Below the pieces are notes generated by a model. The model saw nothing but the letters and a program-made list of their open reading frames with translations. It was not told where the DNA came from and did no database searches. 64,000 nucleotides of DNA, from the NCBI GenBank assembly GCA_022792335.1, contig JAAWAV010000055.1, positions 62,001 to 126,000 on the forward strand, in the 5' to 3' direction. Origin of the DNA: Lachnospiraceae bacterium (GTDB lineage: Bacteria; Bacillota; Clostridia; Lachnospirales; Lachnospiraceae). Below are positions 53,993 to 63,600 of the stretch, in pieces (the first letter of the stretch is position 1; the number at the start of each line of letters is the position of its first letter). Made by a program: the position numbers and the translations under genes.

Positions 53993-54760
53993 TCAGTTTA
54001 GCTTCTCCCGGATCTCTCTGGCCGCCTCAAAGAGGCACCGTTTGATATACTCAAAATTTTCCGGGTTCCGATATTCCTCAATATACCCTGTGACTCCCAG
54101 GGCGGCCCCACACTGTCCCTCTCCGTCAAATACTGGAACTGCCATACAGCCGATACCTGAAGTAAACTCTTCATTGTCCATCCCATAGCCTCTTTTTTTC
54201 GTAAGAATCAGTTCCTTTCTCAGCGCATCCATATCATCGATGGTGCGGCCTGTCCGTCTGTGAAGCGTGATTCCGGATAGATACTGTTCGCGGATCTCCT
54301 CGCTCTGATTGGCAAGGATGACCTTGGCCCCGGCACTGGTATTCACCTCCAGGGGCATGTAAAGCTGGGCCAGGACATTCAACTCTGCTGCGGACAATAC
54401 CTGTTCCGTATACATAAACTGTCCGTTCTGAAAAACCGCGTACTGAGCCGTTTGATTGGTTCTTGCTGTCAGCTCCTGCATCACCGGCTTGACAATGTCC
54501 TTCCTATCCCTTCGATTCCGGTAACCAGTCACAAGCCAAAATGGCCTGTGGCCAATGGTATAGCGAAGCGGAGAACCCTCAAGCACCGTCACATAGTCCC
54601 GGCTGACCAGATTTTTCATAATACGAAACAAAGAAGCCGTCGGAATCTCCAGCTCCTTTGACAGTTCATTGAGCGATTTCGGTTCAGAACTTAAAAATAA
54701 TGCTTCTATAATATTCAGTGTCCGCATCACTGCGGGCACCACAACCATTTCGTCTTTCAC
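53993..54760 (-). CDS. IclR-family transcriptional regulator
   Basis: 255-aa regulator: N-terminal winged helix-turn-helix (ALFLSSEPKSLNELSKEL, TASLFRIMKNL) and a C-terminal effector domain ending in AALGVTGYIEEYR and FEAAREIREKL. Start is GTG at 54760 with GGAGGGAAGA upstream. It lies 55 nt downstream of the HAD gene and divergent-side to the shikimate-dehydrogenase-like gene, which it most likely controls with the HAD gene. It also ends just upstream of the fab promoter, but its strand and spacing favour the former. Confidence 0.9.
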   Translation of the reverse strand: MKDEMVVVPAVMRTLNIIEALFLSSEPKSLNELSKELEIPTASLFRIMKNLVSRDYVTVLEGSPLRYTIGHRPFWLVTGYRNRRDRKDIVKPVMQELTARTNQTAQYAVFQNGQFMYTEQVLSAAELNVLAQLYMPLEVNTSAGAKVILANQSEEIREQYLSGITLHRRTGRTIDDMDALRKELILTKKRGYGMDNEEFTSGIGCMAVPVFDGEGQCGAALGVTGYIEEYRNPENFEYIKRCLFEAAREIREKLN

Positions 54761-54815
54761 TCTTCCCTCCTCCGGGCGAAAATCACTACAGGAGTCTCCT
54801 GTCAGGTAAAACGCT

Positions 54816-55619
54816 TTATGGAAACAGACGATTCAGAGCCAGCAAAAGTCCTTCCTTATTATTCTCTCCCGTCACCTCTGTCGCCACTTGCTTCACTTCC
54901 CTCGGCGCATTTCCCATGGCAACACTGTGGCCTGTCGCATTCAGCATGTCAATATCATTATAATTATCCCCAAAAGACACTGTCTCGGCCGGACTTATCC
55001 CCCATTCCTTACATAAAATGTGAATCGCCTGAGATTTGGAAGCCTTTCTTTCTGTCACTTCCAGAAGATGAGGCGCCGATTTTCGGAACGCGCAGGAAGA
55101 AAATTTCGCTTCCAACTGAGCTGCTATTTTGTCCAGAATCCCCGCCGGGCCAATCCCCCAGAGTTTGTGGATGACTGCGTCCGTCGAAAGAAGCTCTTCA
55201 AAAAATCCTTTTGTCGCATGGACGGAAGTGATCGTCTCTTCTTCCCGGACCAGTCGGTGCTCCGTATTCGGAGCCATCCAAAGATTCCCGGAATAGGCGC
55301 AAAAGCAACATTCCTCCGTCTCTGGAGGAAATTCCTTCCAAATCTTTGACGCTAACTCCTGAGAAAGGCCGATGCTTGCCAGAGACATTCTGTTTTTATC
55401 TAAAACAAGCCCTCCGCCATAGCTGATAATCGGTCCCTGAAATCCGATCTCCTCCTGGATAGGATAGATAGCCGCAGGCATCCGGCTGGAAGTCAGTACA
55501 AAAGGAATCCCTCTCTCTGAAAGTTCCCGGACTTTCTTTGCCGTGTCCGGCGTCACCTGATGCTCGCTTGTAAGTAACGTCCCGTCTATGTCACAAAAAA
55601 TCGCACGATACGTTTTCAT
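54816..55619 (-). CDS. Cof-type HAD phosphatase
   Basis: 267-aa HAD subfamily IIB phosphatase. Motif I CDIDGTLLT, motif II LTSSRMP, the Lys in KSQAIHILCKEWG and motif IV SFGDNYNDIDML are all present, with a C2-type cap between. Substrates of this group are sugar phosphates or flavin/PLP-like phosphates; this one is not defined. The start is the ATG at 55619; the in-frame extension to 55700 contains no ribosome site. It is upstream of the IclR gene on the same strand and divergent from the AroE-like gene, suggesting one regulated module. Confidence 0.88.
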   Translation of the reverse strand: MKTYRAIFCDIDGTLLTSEHQVTPDTAKKVRELSERGIPFVLTSSRMPAAIYPIQEEIGFQGPIISYGGGLVLDKNRMSLASIGLSQELASKIWKEFPPETEECCFCAYSGNLWMAPNTEHRLVREEETITSVHATKGFFEELLSTDAVIHKLWGIGPAGILDKIAAQLEAKFSSCAFRKSAPHLLEVTERKASKSQAIHILCKEWGISPAETVSFGDNYNDIDMLNATGHSVAMGNAPREVKQVATEVTGENNKEGLLLALNRLFP

Positions 55620-55785
55620 CTTTATATCCTCCCCTTCCCCCGTCCGCCACATCCAAACGACACTACCCGTTATTCGTTCATTTATTATAGCATGAACCAC
55701 TTTTTTGTGGAACCTTTTGTTTTTCCTCCGGACAATTTATGATATACTGAAACAAGCATCTATCACTCGGAAAGGAGATTGGAAT

Positions 55786-56640
55786 ATGAGCAAAAATTAT
55801 CGGGCGGAACTGGTCGGCGCCTTTGGAAATCCCATCGACGAAAACCCCACCGGCGTCATGGAGGAAGCTGCCTTCGCCGCCAAGGGATTAAATTTTCGTT
55901 ACCTGACTGTTAAGGTGGAAAAAGAACATCTGGAAGCCGCCATGAATGGCGTAAAAGCATTTGGTATGAAGGGGATTAACCTGACCATTCCTCATAAGGT
56001 CCGTGTGCTTTCGTATCTGGACGAACTGTCTGAAGCGGCTCAGATTATCGGCGCCGTCAATATGGTAGTGAATAAGGACGGCAACCTCTGGGGAGAAAAT
56101 ACGGATGGCAAGGGCTTTTTAATCTCTTTAAAAAATGAAGGTATCTCTCCCAAAGGAAAACAGGTCGTCATTCTCGGAGCCGGCGGCGCCGCAAAGGCCA
56201 TCGGCGTGGAATGTGCTCTGGCCGGAGCAGAAAAAATCATCATCGTCAACCGGAATAAAGAACGGGGAGAAGATCTGGTCCGTCTTATCCAGGAAAAAAC
56301 CAGCGCCGGCGCCGAATATATTCCCTGGACTTCTACCTACAAGCTCTCTCCCGGAACTGATATCTTTATCAACGCCACCTGTATCGGTCTTTATCCTGAT
56401 GTGAACAGCAAGCCTGATGTGGACTACGATACCATAACTTCCGGGATGGTCGTCAGCGATGTGGTATTCAACGATCCCAACACCCTCTTCCTGAGGGAAG
56501 CGGCGAAGAGAGGCGCCCACACGGTCAACGGACTGGGTATGCTGGTAAACCAGGGCGCCCTAAACTTTACTCTGTGGACCGGAGTGGAGGCGCCGATAGA
56601 CATTATGACAGAAACCTTAAAGAAAGAATTTTCTTTGTAA
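55786..56640 (+). CDS. Shikimate/quinate-dehydrogenase-like oxidoreductase with altered substrate site
   Basis: 284-aa protein of the AroE family. Conserved are the catalytic Lys in NLTIPHKV, the Asn in IGAVNMVV, the Asp in ENTDGKGF and the nucleotide loop LGAGGAAKA; the residue pattern VNRNKER suggests cofactor choice near Arg. The substrate-carboxylate motif, usually H-S-x-S-P-x-M-H-N, reads E-N-P-T-G-V-M-E-E, so both Ser are lost. The start is the ATG at 55786 after AAAGGAG. It is divergent from a HAD/IclR pair, not in an aro operon. It probably acts on a related polyol acid, not shikimate itself. Confidence 0.85.
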   Translation: MSKNYRAELVGAFGNPIDENPTGVMEEAAFAAKGLNFRYLTVKVEKEHLEAAMNGVKAFGMKGINLTIPHKVRVLSYLDELSEAAQIIGAVNMVVNKDGNLWGENTDGKGFLISLKNEGISPKGKQVVILGAGGAAKAIGVECALAGAEKIIIVNRNKERGEDLVRLIQEKTSAGAEYIPWTSTYKLSPGTDIFINATCIGLYPDVNSKPDVDYDTITSGMVVSDVVFNDPNTLFLREAAKRGAHTVNGLGMLVNQGALNFTLWTGVEAPIDIMTETLKKEFSL

Positions 56641-56668
56641 ACCATTCTATTTCTTTCGAAACTTATAA

Positions 56669-56715
56669 ACTCCGCTGGGATCCTTAAGCTTCTGGTATCC
56701 CGGCGGAGTCTTTTT
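56669..56715 (+). terminator. Terminator of the AroE-like gene
   Basis: ACTCCGC.GGGAT.CC paired with GGTATCCC.GCGGAGT, then CTTTTTC. It lies between convergent genes. Confidence 0.8.
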
Positions 56716-56757
56716 CCGTTTTCTATGGATGATTTTCACTGATATTTTAGGCAAGCT

Positions 56758-57144
56758 TTAGCTTTCTACCACTTCCAGAATCCCCATGGGACAAGCCTTT
56801 GCACAGATTCCACAGGCAATGCATTTGCTGGGATTCTTCGCTTCTGCAGGCATAACCATAACGCCAAAAGGACAGGCCTCCACGCACTTTCCGCATCCGG
56901 TGCAGAGCTTTTTGTCAATCATATATGTACCTTTTGCATTCTGTTTGATCGCGCCCTGCTCACAGGTCCTCGCGCATTTTCCACACTGGATACACATAGC
57001 CGGTTTCACTGCGCCCTTTTTCTCCTCAATACGGATACAGGCTTTGTCCGGATCAAACTCCTTATAAAAAGCTTCCGAGCAGGCAGACACACAGGCAAGA
57101 CAGGCCATACACTCACTGCCCTTTTTCATTGTCAATTTCTTCAT
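56758..57144 (-). CDS. Polyferredoxin-type 4Fe-4S protein
   Basis: 128-aa soluble iron-sulfur protein with 16 Cys ligand positions in four CxxCxxCx3C-type groups: CMACLACVSAC, CIQCGKCARTC, CTGCGKCVEACP and CIACGICAKACP. This allows up to four [4Fe-4S] clusters. It resembles HycB/CooF-like electron-transfer subunits, but no partner dehydrogenase or hydrogenase is near. ATG at 57144 with AGGAGGAACC. It is convergent with the AroE-like gene and may serve any cytosolic reductase. Confidence 0.93.
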   Translation of the reverse strand: MKKLTMKKGSECMACLACVSACSEAFYKEFDPDKACIRIEEKKGAVKPAMCIQCGKCARTCEQGAIKQNAKGTYMIDKKLCTGCGKCVEACPFGVMVMPAEAKNPSKCIACGICAKACPMGILEVVES

Positions 57145-57336
57145 CTTGGTTCCTCCTATCGTATTTTCCCTCGTGAAAAACGAATTTGTATTCTTATGAA
57201 ATTATAACATAGAAGTCTCTTATTTGACAAGAACGGATTCATTTCCAGTCAGAAAACCAGGAAAGCCCCTGTCTCTTCCATTTGGATCCAGTTTCGCTTC
57301 CTCCTGTTCCTGCCATTAAATCCACTAATAGCGACA

Positions 57337-57366
57337 TTGACAGATTCTCTATTTTAATAGTATACT
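57337..57366 (+). promoter_or_regulatory. Promoter of the small unknown gene
   Basis: TTGACA (57337-57342), 18-nt spacer, TATACT (57361-57366), about 77 nt before the ATG. The 57145-57443 gap otherwise holds nothing recognised. Confidence 0.75.
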
Positions 57367-57443
57367 ATACGTAGTACGAATAACATTTTTAGCAATATTT
57401 TAGAACCTCTGTGATCAAAACACTCTGGAAAGGAAGGTTCGAT

Positions 57444-57713
57444 ATGGCCCAAAAGAAGACTCTGAAGCAAAAAATATGGAAAATGTTGAAAAGTTTTTAC
57501 TGGCAATACATATCAACCATCGATGATCCTTGGAGATATCATGTCATTGACCAGGACATCCGATACTGGCCTTCTTTTTTCAAAATTCATAGTCCGGAAG
57601 AAGCGGCCGAAATCATAGAAAACGACAGAAAAATGTTATATGCCGCGCTTGAGGAGTTGGGTGAATGGGAAAAGGCCTGGAAAGAAAAGGAAAAATCCCA
57701 AGAAACCCTTTAG
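57444..57713 (+). CDS. Small protein of unknown function
   Basis: 89-aa protein without recognised family. The N-terminus is basic (MAQKKTLKQKIWKMLKSF) and could be an amphipathic helix; a Trp/Tyr-rich middle follows (DDPWRYHVIDQDIRYWPSFF); the C-terminal 35 residues are a charged helix. There is no signal peptide. The ATG at 57444 has GGAAAGGAAGG upstream. A near-consensus promoter and a hairpin after the stop (GCGGCC/GGCCGC, 57718-57734) support a real, well-expressed single gene. Confidence 0.65.
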   Translation: MAQKKTLKQKIWKMLKSFYWQYISTIDDPWRYHVIDQDIRYWPSFFKIHSPEEAAEIIENDRKMLYAALEELGEWEKAWKEKEKSQETL

Positions 57714-57894
57714 AAAAGCGGCCCTGTTGGCCGCCTCATTTCCATATCGCTTCTGTTTCTTTTTCACCTTAAAATTTCATTCCGAAATCCTTGTTCTTTC
57801 ATAACATCTTGAATGTTCCTGTTTTTTGGGATGTCTGATAATCTTTTAAATCTCAAGCTGTACAATCACCTCTTCTTTATAGATCGTTTTACCG

Positions 57895-57929
57895 TCGACG
57901 GACGGGGGTATATATCCCCCGTCCGTCGA
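57895..57929. repeat. Perfect 14-bp hairpin next to the DegV-kinase gene
   Basis: TCGACGGACGGGGG, loop TATATAT, CCCCCGTCCGTCGA. It lies 11 nt past the stop of the DegV-kinase gene. No T-run follows on either strand, so it is an odd terminator or a 3'-end stabiliser. Confidence 0.7.
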
Positions 57930-57940
57930 TAGTAGGAAAG

Positions 57941-60640
57941 TTAATTCGGTGTCTCTGGTTTTGACGCCTCAGAAAGAGAAATAACTGCATCATTTTTTTT
58001 CATAAACAACAAGCCGAATGATCCAGGACCACAGTTACTGGCAATCGCAGAAGAGGCTTTTTGCAGATAAACCCGCTCAAAGGGACAATACTGCTGCACC
58101 AGATTTTGAATATATCGGAGACTTCTCGTTTCCAGTCCAGCGTATGTGATGAACAGAATGCGCCGGTCAATGTTTCTTGGATTCATCAGTGTCTTTCGGA
58201 CATAGCGTCTCGCAACATGGGCAAAACTGCCCATCTCCATACTGCTGACCACCATTTTACTCTTTCTGAGAGAGATAACCGGATGAAGGAGCAGAGCGTC
58301 GCAGAGAATCTCTACCCGCTTGGATATATGTCCCGCCTGGCACATCATATGCGTACTGTTGATGATAAAAGCGGAGGAGATATAGCGTCTTAGCTTCTTC
58401 ACGGCTTTTATAATTTCCTCTTTCGTGGCATGATTTTCCGCCATGGAAGCAGCATAGAGCACTGCCAATCCCATACTGCTGGAAAGATGGCCGGAGTCCA
58501 GAACCGTAACATTTTCAAAGGATTTCGCCGCCTCAAGGGCATTGTAGTATCCCTGGCTGGTATGCTTTGCCATCGTAATATGGATCACATTCTGAGCTTC
58601 TGTCAGTTTCTCTGCGAAAAACCGTTCATAATCTTCTACAGACGGAGGCTGAGAAAAGCCGTTTTCTCCTGAAGCGATATGCAAGAGCAGTTCATCTGCA
58701 TTCAGTTCCTCCTCGTCTAAAAATCGTCCCTGATCCGTACAGACATAATATGGACATACAGAAATGTCGAGCTCCTTCCTCAGGGATTCCGGAAGATCGC
58801 ATACACTGTCTGTCGTCACCATGGTAGAACGTCTCCTGGACTGTTCAAAGATCAGGATATCCTTTCCAATCTCTGACTGACTGGCCTCCTCGTTCAGTTT
58901 AACCAGCTCTCTTGGAAGAATACTCAAAACCGCCGCTTCAAGCAGAGCGCCGCTGACCGGTTTTGCCAGATAACCGCTGAATCCTTCCTTCCGGTAAAGA
59001 AGCTGGTTATCACTTCCCGCATTGGCCGTCAGCGCAATCACAGGTACGTCCTGACATAGCCCCCCTGGCTGCGTACGCAATGCATGGAGACACTGGATCC
59101 CGTCCATCTCCGGCATCAGATGATCCATCAAGATTGCATCATAATGCAGATTCTGTGTCAGCCTCAGACATTCCGCGCCGCTTAAAGCTGTATCAAGCTG
59201 AATCTTTGTCGCAGAAAGCAGCTTCCGGACTACCATCAAATTCATCTCATTGTCGTCTACCACAAGAATGTGTGCTTCTGGCGCTTCGAAACTCTGTCTG
59301 TACTGTTCGCTCTCATGCACTTTCGTACGGGAAGCCAGTGTAAATGTCCCAAGCTCTTTATTATCCACAATATCCTGCTCTAACATAACAAGAAAGGTGG
59401 AACCTTTGGTATAGACACTGTTGACGCTGATTTCTCCGCCCATCAGCTCCACCAACTGGTGAACAATGCTTAATCCCAACCCAGTGCCTTCAATATGACG
59501 GTTCCTTTCTTCATTGACTCTTTTGAACGCATTAAAAATATAGGGGATATTTTCCTTTTTTACGCCCTGCCCAGTATCTTCCACAGAATACCAGACCCGC
59601 ACCCGGTTCAGGGTCAGACGTTCACACCAAATAGAAAGTGTGACCGCTCCCTCGCTGGTATATTTGACGGCATTATTCAGCAGATTAATGAGGACCTGCT
59701 TGATACGCACCTCGTCGCCGCAAAGCATACTGGGAATTGAGGAATCCACATGCAGTCGAAATTCCAGCCCTTTTTCCTTTGCTTTAACCCAAATCATATT
59801 GACAATTTCTGAAAAAAGCGCTCCCGTCTCATAAGAAACATTTACAATTTCCATCTTTCCAGACTTGATCTTGGACAAGTCCAGAATGTCATTGATAAGT
59901 GTGAGAAGCATTTTGCTGGCGCCCTGAATATTTCTTGCGTTCTCAGCCACATCTTCCGGAATATCTCCCCGCAAGATGATCTCATTTAACCCAATGATTG
60001 TATTGATCGGCGTCCGGATCTCATGGCTCATACTGGAGAAAAAATGATTCTCCGCCTTGTTTAATTCCTCAATTTCCTTTTTCTGCTGCTTAGAAAGCTC
60101 ATTTTCCTTTTCATAAAGTCTATTCAGAAACAGAAGCAGCACGCTAGTCAGCACGCCCACAAGAATCACAGAAACTGCGGAGCAAAAGAAATAATGGCTT
60201 TCTGTATCCCGTACCACCAGTTCCGGAAAATGAAAGGCGGCATAATAACAGAGCAGAGTCTCCGTCACACAGAGCAGGAAAAACACTTTCTTCCGCCGCC
60301 CTTCCAGGGTAATACTAATGTAAATGAAGCAGAGCACAAACCACTCCGGCACTCCACTGTAGAACCCTCCCGCCGCGAAAAAGCTCACCGGAAAAAGCAG
60401 AAGAAGCAGTATCGTAATAAGCGTAGCTCCCACATTGATACATTCTTTCCGGACACTAATCTTCACAACTGCCGCCATGCATATAAGGCTCACTGCCAGG
60501 ATCAGCGCATTTGCAAGGTTCCTTCCCATTAACAGTATAATCGTCAGCGCAACCATACTGATCCCTGTGACCACACGGAACATACGCTCACGCAGGCCGA
60601 TCTTATGGTCATAAATTGTCTCAAACCATTTATTTAACAC
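57941..60640 (-). CDS. Hybrid sensor histidine kinase with C-terminal DegV (fatty-acid-binding) domain
   Basis: 899-aa fusion. About six N-terminal TM helices (to residue 175), then HisKA (SMSHEIRTPIN, acceptor His206), an ATPase domain (NLLNNAVKYT, EDTGQGV, GTGLGLSIVHQ) and a receiver (VVDDNEMN, acceptor Asp506 in ILMDHLMPEMDG, TANAG, KPVSG). From about 604 to 882 follows a complete DegV domain: VTTDSVCDLP, FSQPPSVEDYE, LDSGHLSSSMG, HMMCQAGHISK, LLHPVIS and ASNCGPGSFG. DegV proteins (FakB) bind single fatty acids. I use the GTG at 60640, which AGGAGG precedes at 8 nt; a TTG at 60664 is the frame's first start. No HPt domain; the upstream kinase supplies one. Confidence 0.9.
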   Translation of the reverse strand: MLNKWFETIYDHKIGLRERMFRVVTGISMVALTIILLMGRNLANALILAVSLICMAAVVKISVRKECINVGATLITILLLLLFPVSFFAAGGFYSGVPEWFVLCFIYISITLEGRRKKVFFLLCVTETLLCYYAAFHFPELVVRDTESHYFFCSAVSVILVGVLTSVLLLFLNRLYEKENELSKQQKKEIEELNKAENHFFSSMSHEIRTPINTIIGLNEIILRGDIPEDVAENARNIQGASKMLLTLINDILDLSKIKSGKMEIVNVSYETGALFSEIVNMIWVKAKEKGLEFRLHVDSSIPSMLCGDEVRIKQVLINLLNNAVKYTSEGAVTLSIWCERLTLNRVRVWYSVEDTGQGVKKENIPYIFNAFKRVNEERNRHIEGTGLGLSIVHQLVELMGGEISVNSVYTKGSTFLVMLEQDIVDNKELGTFTLASRTKVHESEQYRQSFEAPEAHILVVDDNEMNLMVVRKLLSATKIQLDTALSGAECLRLTQNLHYDAILMDHLMPEMDGIQCLHALRTQPGGLCQDVPVIALTANAGSDNQLLYRKEGFSGYLAKPVSGALLEAAVLSILPRELVKLNEEASQSEIGKDILIFEQSRRRSTMVTTDSVCDLPESLRKELDISVCPYYVCTDQGRFLDEEELNADELLLHIASGENGFSQPPSVEDYERFFAEKLTEAQNVIHITMAKHTSQGYYNALEAAKSFENVTVLDSGHLSSSMGLAVLYAASMAENHATKEEIIKAVKKLRRYISSAFIINSTHMMCQAGHISKRVEILCDALLLHPVISLRKSKMVVSSMEMGSFAHVARRYVRKTLMNPRNIDRRILFITYAGLETRSLRYIQNLVQQYCPFERVYLQKASSAIASNCGPGSFGLLFMKKNDAVISLSEASKPETPN

Positions 60641-60664
60641 CCAATGCATCCTCCTGTTTTTCAA

Positions 60665-63600
60665 TTATAGCCCGGCAATGGTCTCACAGACTTCGTCATA
60701 CAGACTCAGCAATATGGGATGGCCGTGCCGGATATATTCCGTATTTCCTTTTTTTCCGGCCTGTTCCAATAGCTTTGCCTGATCCGCGAGCGGTTCCGCA
60801 CCAATGGTCAGCGATGTACTTTTGAGCGCATGAACTTTGACTGTATAATCAGCCCAGTTACCAGTCTCGTACAGGAAAACGATTTCCGCCCTTTTCTCTA
60901 TGGCCTGATCGCAGAACATTTGCAGCATCTCTAAGTAAAATCCTTCTTCTCCACAACAATAGTCCAGTCCCAAAGGTACATTGATACCGATTTTGCTGAG
61001 AGGAGCAAAGGACAGAGAATACTCGCCTGCCAGATCCGTCGATGAGTCCTCTTCCTCCAGCTCCGTCTCATTCGAAATGTATTCCTCGTCGTACTCTTCC
61101 AAAACGCTTTCTTCCGGAGCTTCCTCCTCCGAAATAAATTCCTCGTCGTACTCTTCCAAAACACTTTCTTCCGGAGCTTCCTCCTCTGAAATAAATTCCT
61201 CGTCGTACTCTTCCAAAACGCTTTCTTCCGGAGTTTCTTCCTTCGGAATAGATTCCTCCTTATCGCGTTCCTCCAGAGCACTTTCTTCCAGAATTTCCTC
61301 ACCCAGGTTTCTTTCTTCCAGAGCTTCCTCTTCCGGAATAAATTCCTTCTTATCACGTTCTTTCAAAGTGGTTTCTCCGGAGGACTTTCTCTTCAGACGA
61401 CCTTTCTTTGAAGCGTTTTTCTTCGAAGCCTTCTCTTCGGGAAGCTCTTCCTCTTTATCTCTCTCCTCCAAAGCAGCTTCTTCCGGGCGGTTCTTCTTCA
61501 AAACGCCTTTCTTCAAAACATTTTTCCTTGAAGCTCTCTCTTTCGGAATGCGTTCCTTTCTATCGGTTTTCCTCAAATCTGTTCTTTTTGAAACCTCTAC
61601 GTCCAGTTCCTTTTCTTCTGACATGATTTCTTCCGGTGCAGATTTTTTCCGTACAGATTTCTTTGGCTCCTCCTCCGGCAACACAGGTATCTGTCCATAC
61701 TGAACCTGATTCTTTGGCAACACCTTATGCAGCACCCGCTCCAGAACAGTCCGCTCAATAGGCTTTGGTATAAACTCCGTAAAGCCTTCATTCTTAAACA
61801 TTTCTCTTGCCCCGCTGATTGTATTTGCAGTCAAAGCAATCACCGGCAGATCCTGATAAACTCCGTTGTTCATCTCCCGAATCTGTTTCAGCGTTTCTAC
61901 GCCGTCAAATCCCGGCATCATATGATCTAAGAAAACCATATCATAGGAAGTCGTCGCACACCGTTTTATCGCTTCTTTCCCACTTAAGCAGGTGTCTACC
62001 TGAATCCCGTAACTGCCCAAAACTCCTTTGGCCACCACAAGATTCATCTCCTCGTCATCCACAGCCAGGACTCGGACGCCTTCACAGGAGAAAGGTTTGC
62101 GGCCAGCCGCCTGCGCCTCTCCAAATCCATTTGCCCTCACTTCGCCATTTAACAGATTCACAACGGAAAGAGCAAAAAACGGTTTATGGATTATCAGAAT
62201 CCTGCTATGCCTGTTCAGCATAAACTCCCGTTCCGCGATCACTACCACTTGAAGAGTAGCCGATAGATCTTCATAATAAGCGCTGTTCTCTTCATACTCC
62301 GCCTGTGCAATAAATACGTGAGTCAGTGCATGACTACTCTGCAGTTTTAGAAGTCCTTCAAAATTGTGCGCCTGATATCCTTCGATGCCAAGTCCTTCTA
62401 CCATATGGAGAATCATATTGTCATAATATCTACGAATCTCATCGCTGCTGTATTTCTCCGGGCGGAAATAACAAGCGATACAAAGCCGCTCCGGATTGGC
62501 AATCTCCATGGCCGGCGCATCGTTTTCCACTCCCTGAGGAATGGTAATATGGGCCTGCAGGCCCTCCTGTTCTTTGCTGTCAAAATAAATAAATCCACCC
62601 ATAGCATGAAGCAGGCCCCTGGCAATGGGAAGTCCCAATCCCAGCCCGCCCGCAAAACGGCTGCTTCCGGACTCTGCCTGATAAAAATCGTCACACATCT
62701 GCGTAAGCTGAGAATCTGTCATACCAATTCCAGTATCACAGACATCTATGATCAGATTAATTCCATAACTCTCCCGCCGAAACTCAATGCAGACGTTTAA
62801 ACCGCCCTCTTCTGTAAATTTGATGGAATTATCCAGCAAGATCTTAAGAACATGGGAAATTTTTTCTGCATCCCCAATCAAAACTGCCGGTATCTTCGGG
62901 TCCATGTCAAACACCATCTCCAACCGATGTTTGCTGTTTTGCATGGCAGTCATCGTAATGATGTCATTGAGCAAGGAAGTGATCATGTAGGGGTCTTTGG
63001 CCGGAGTCAACGTCCCCTCCACGATCTCAGTATAGTCCAGCATATTGTTAATCTGATTCGACAGGCGCTTGCCCGCAAGCTGTATGGACTGCATATCTGC
63101 CCGGATTTCCGGAGAAATATCCTTTTCCAATATGACTTCACTGATTCCAAACACCATGTTAATGGGAGTTCGAAGCTCATGAGATACATTGGAGAGGAAC
63201 TCTGCATTTTGCTTCCCTGATTTCTCTAGCTGCGCCAACGTATTGTCATGTTCCCTTTTTGTTTCCCGCCTTCTTTTGATCCGATATCTCGCAATCGCCA
63301 TGGCCCCTACCACTACGGTAGCGCCAAATCCCATACGGACAATGTCCTCCGTTCTCATATCAGAAGTAATCGTCTGCAAAAGAAAGAAATGATACAAAAG
63401 TACCAATATATACAAGGCGACTGTCATATACAACAGCCGCTTTTTGTTAAACATAGAAAAAATAAGAATCAACATACAGGCTACGGCAGGTATGTCAAAA
63501 AGCGTAATTTTATGTACCCCAAAGAAAAAAAATCCAACCATCAGCAATCCGGCACATAAATTCTCATAAAATGTTTCCGAACCAACCCTTCCAATATGAA

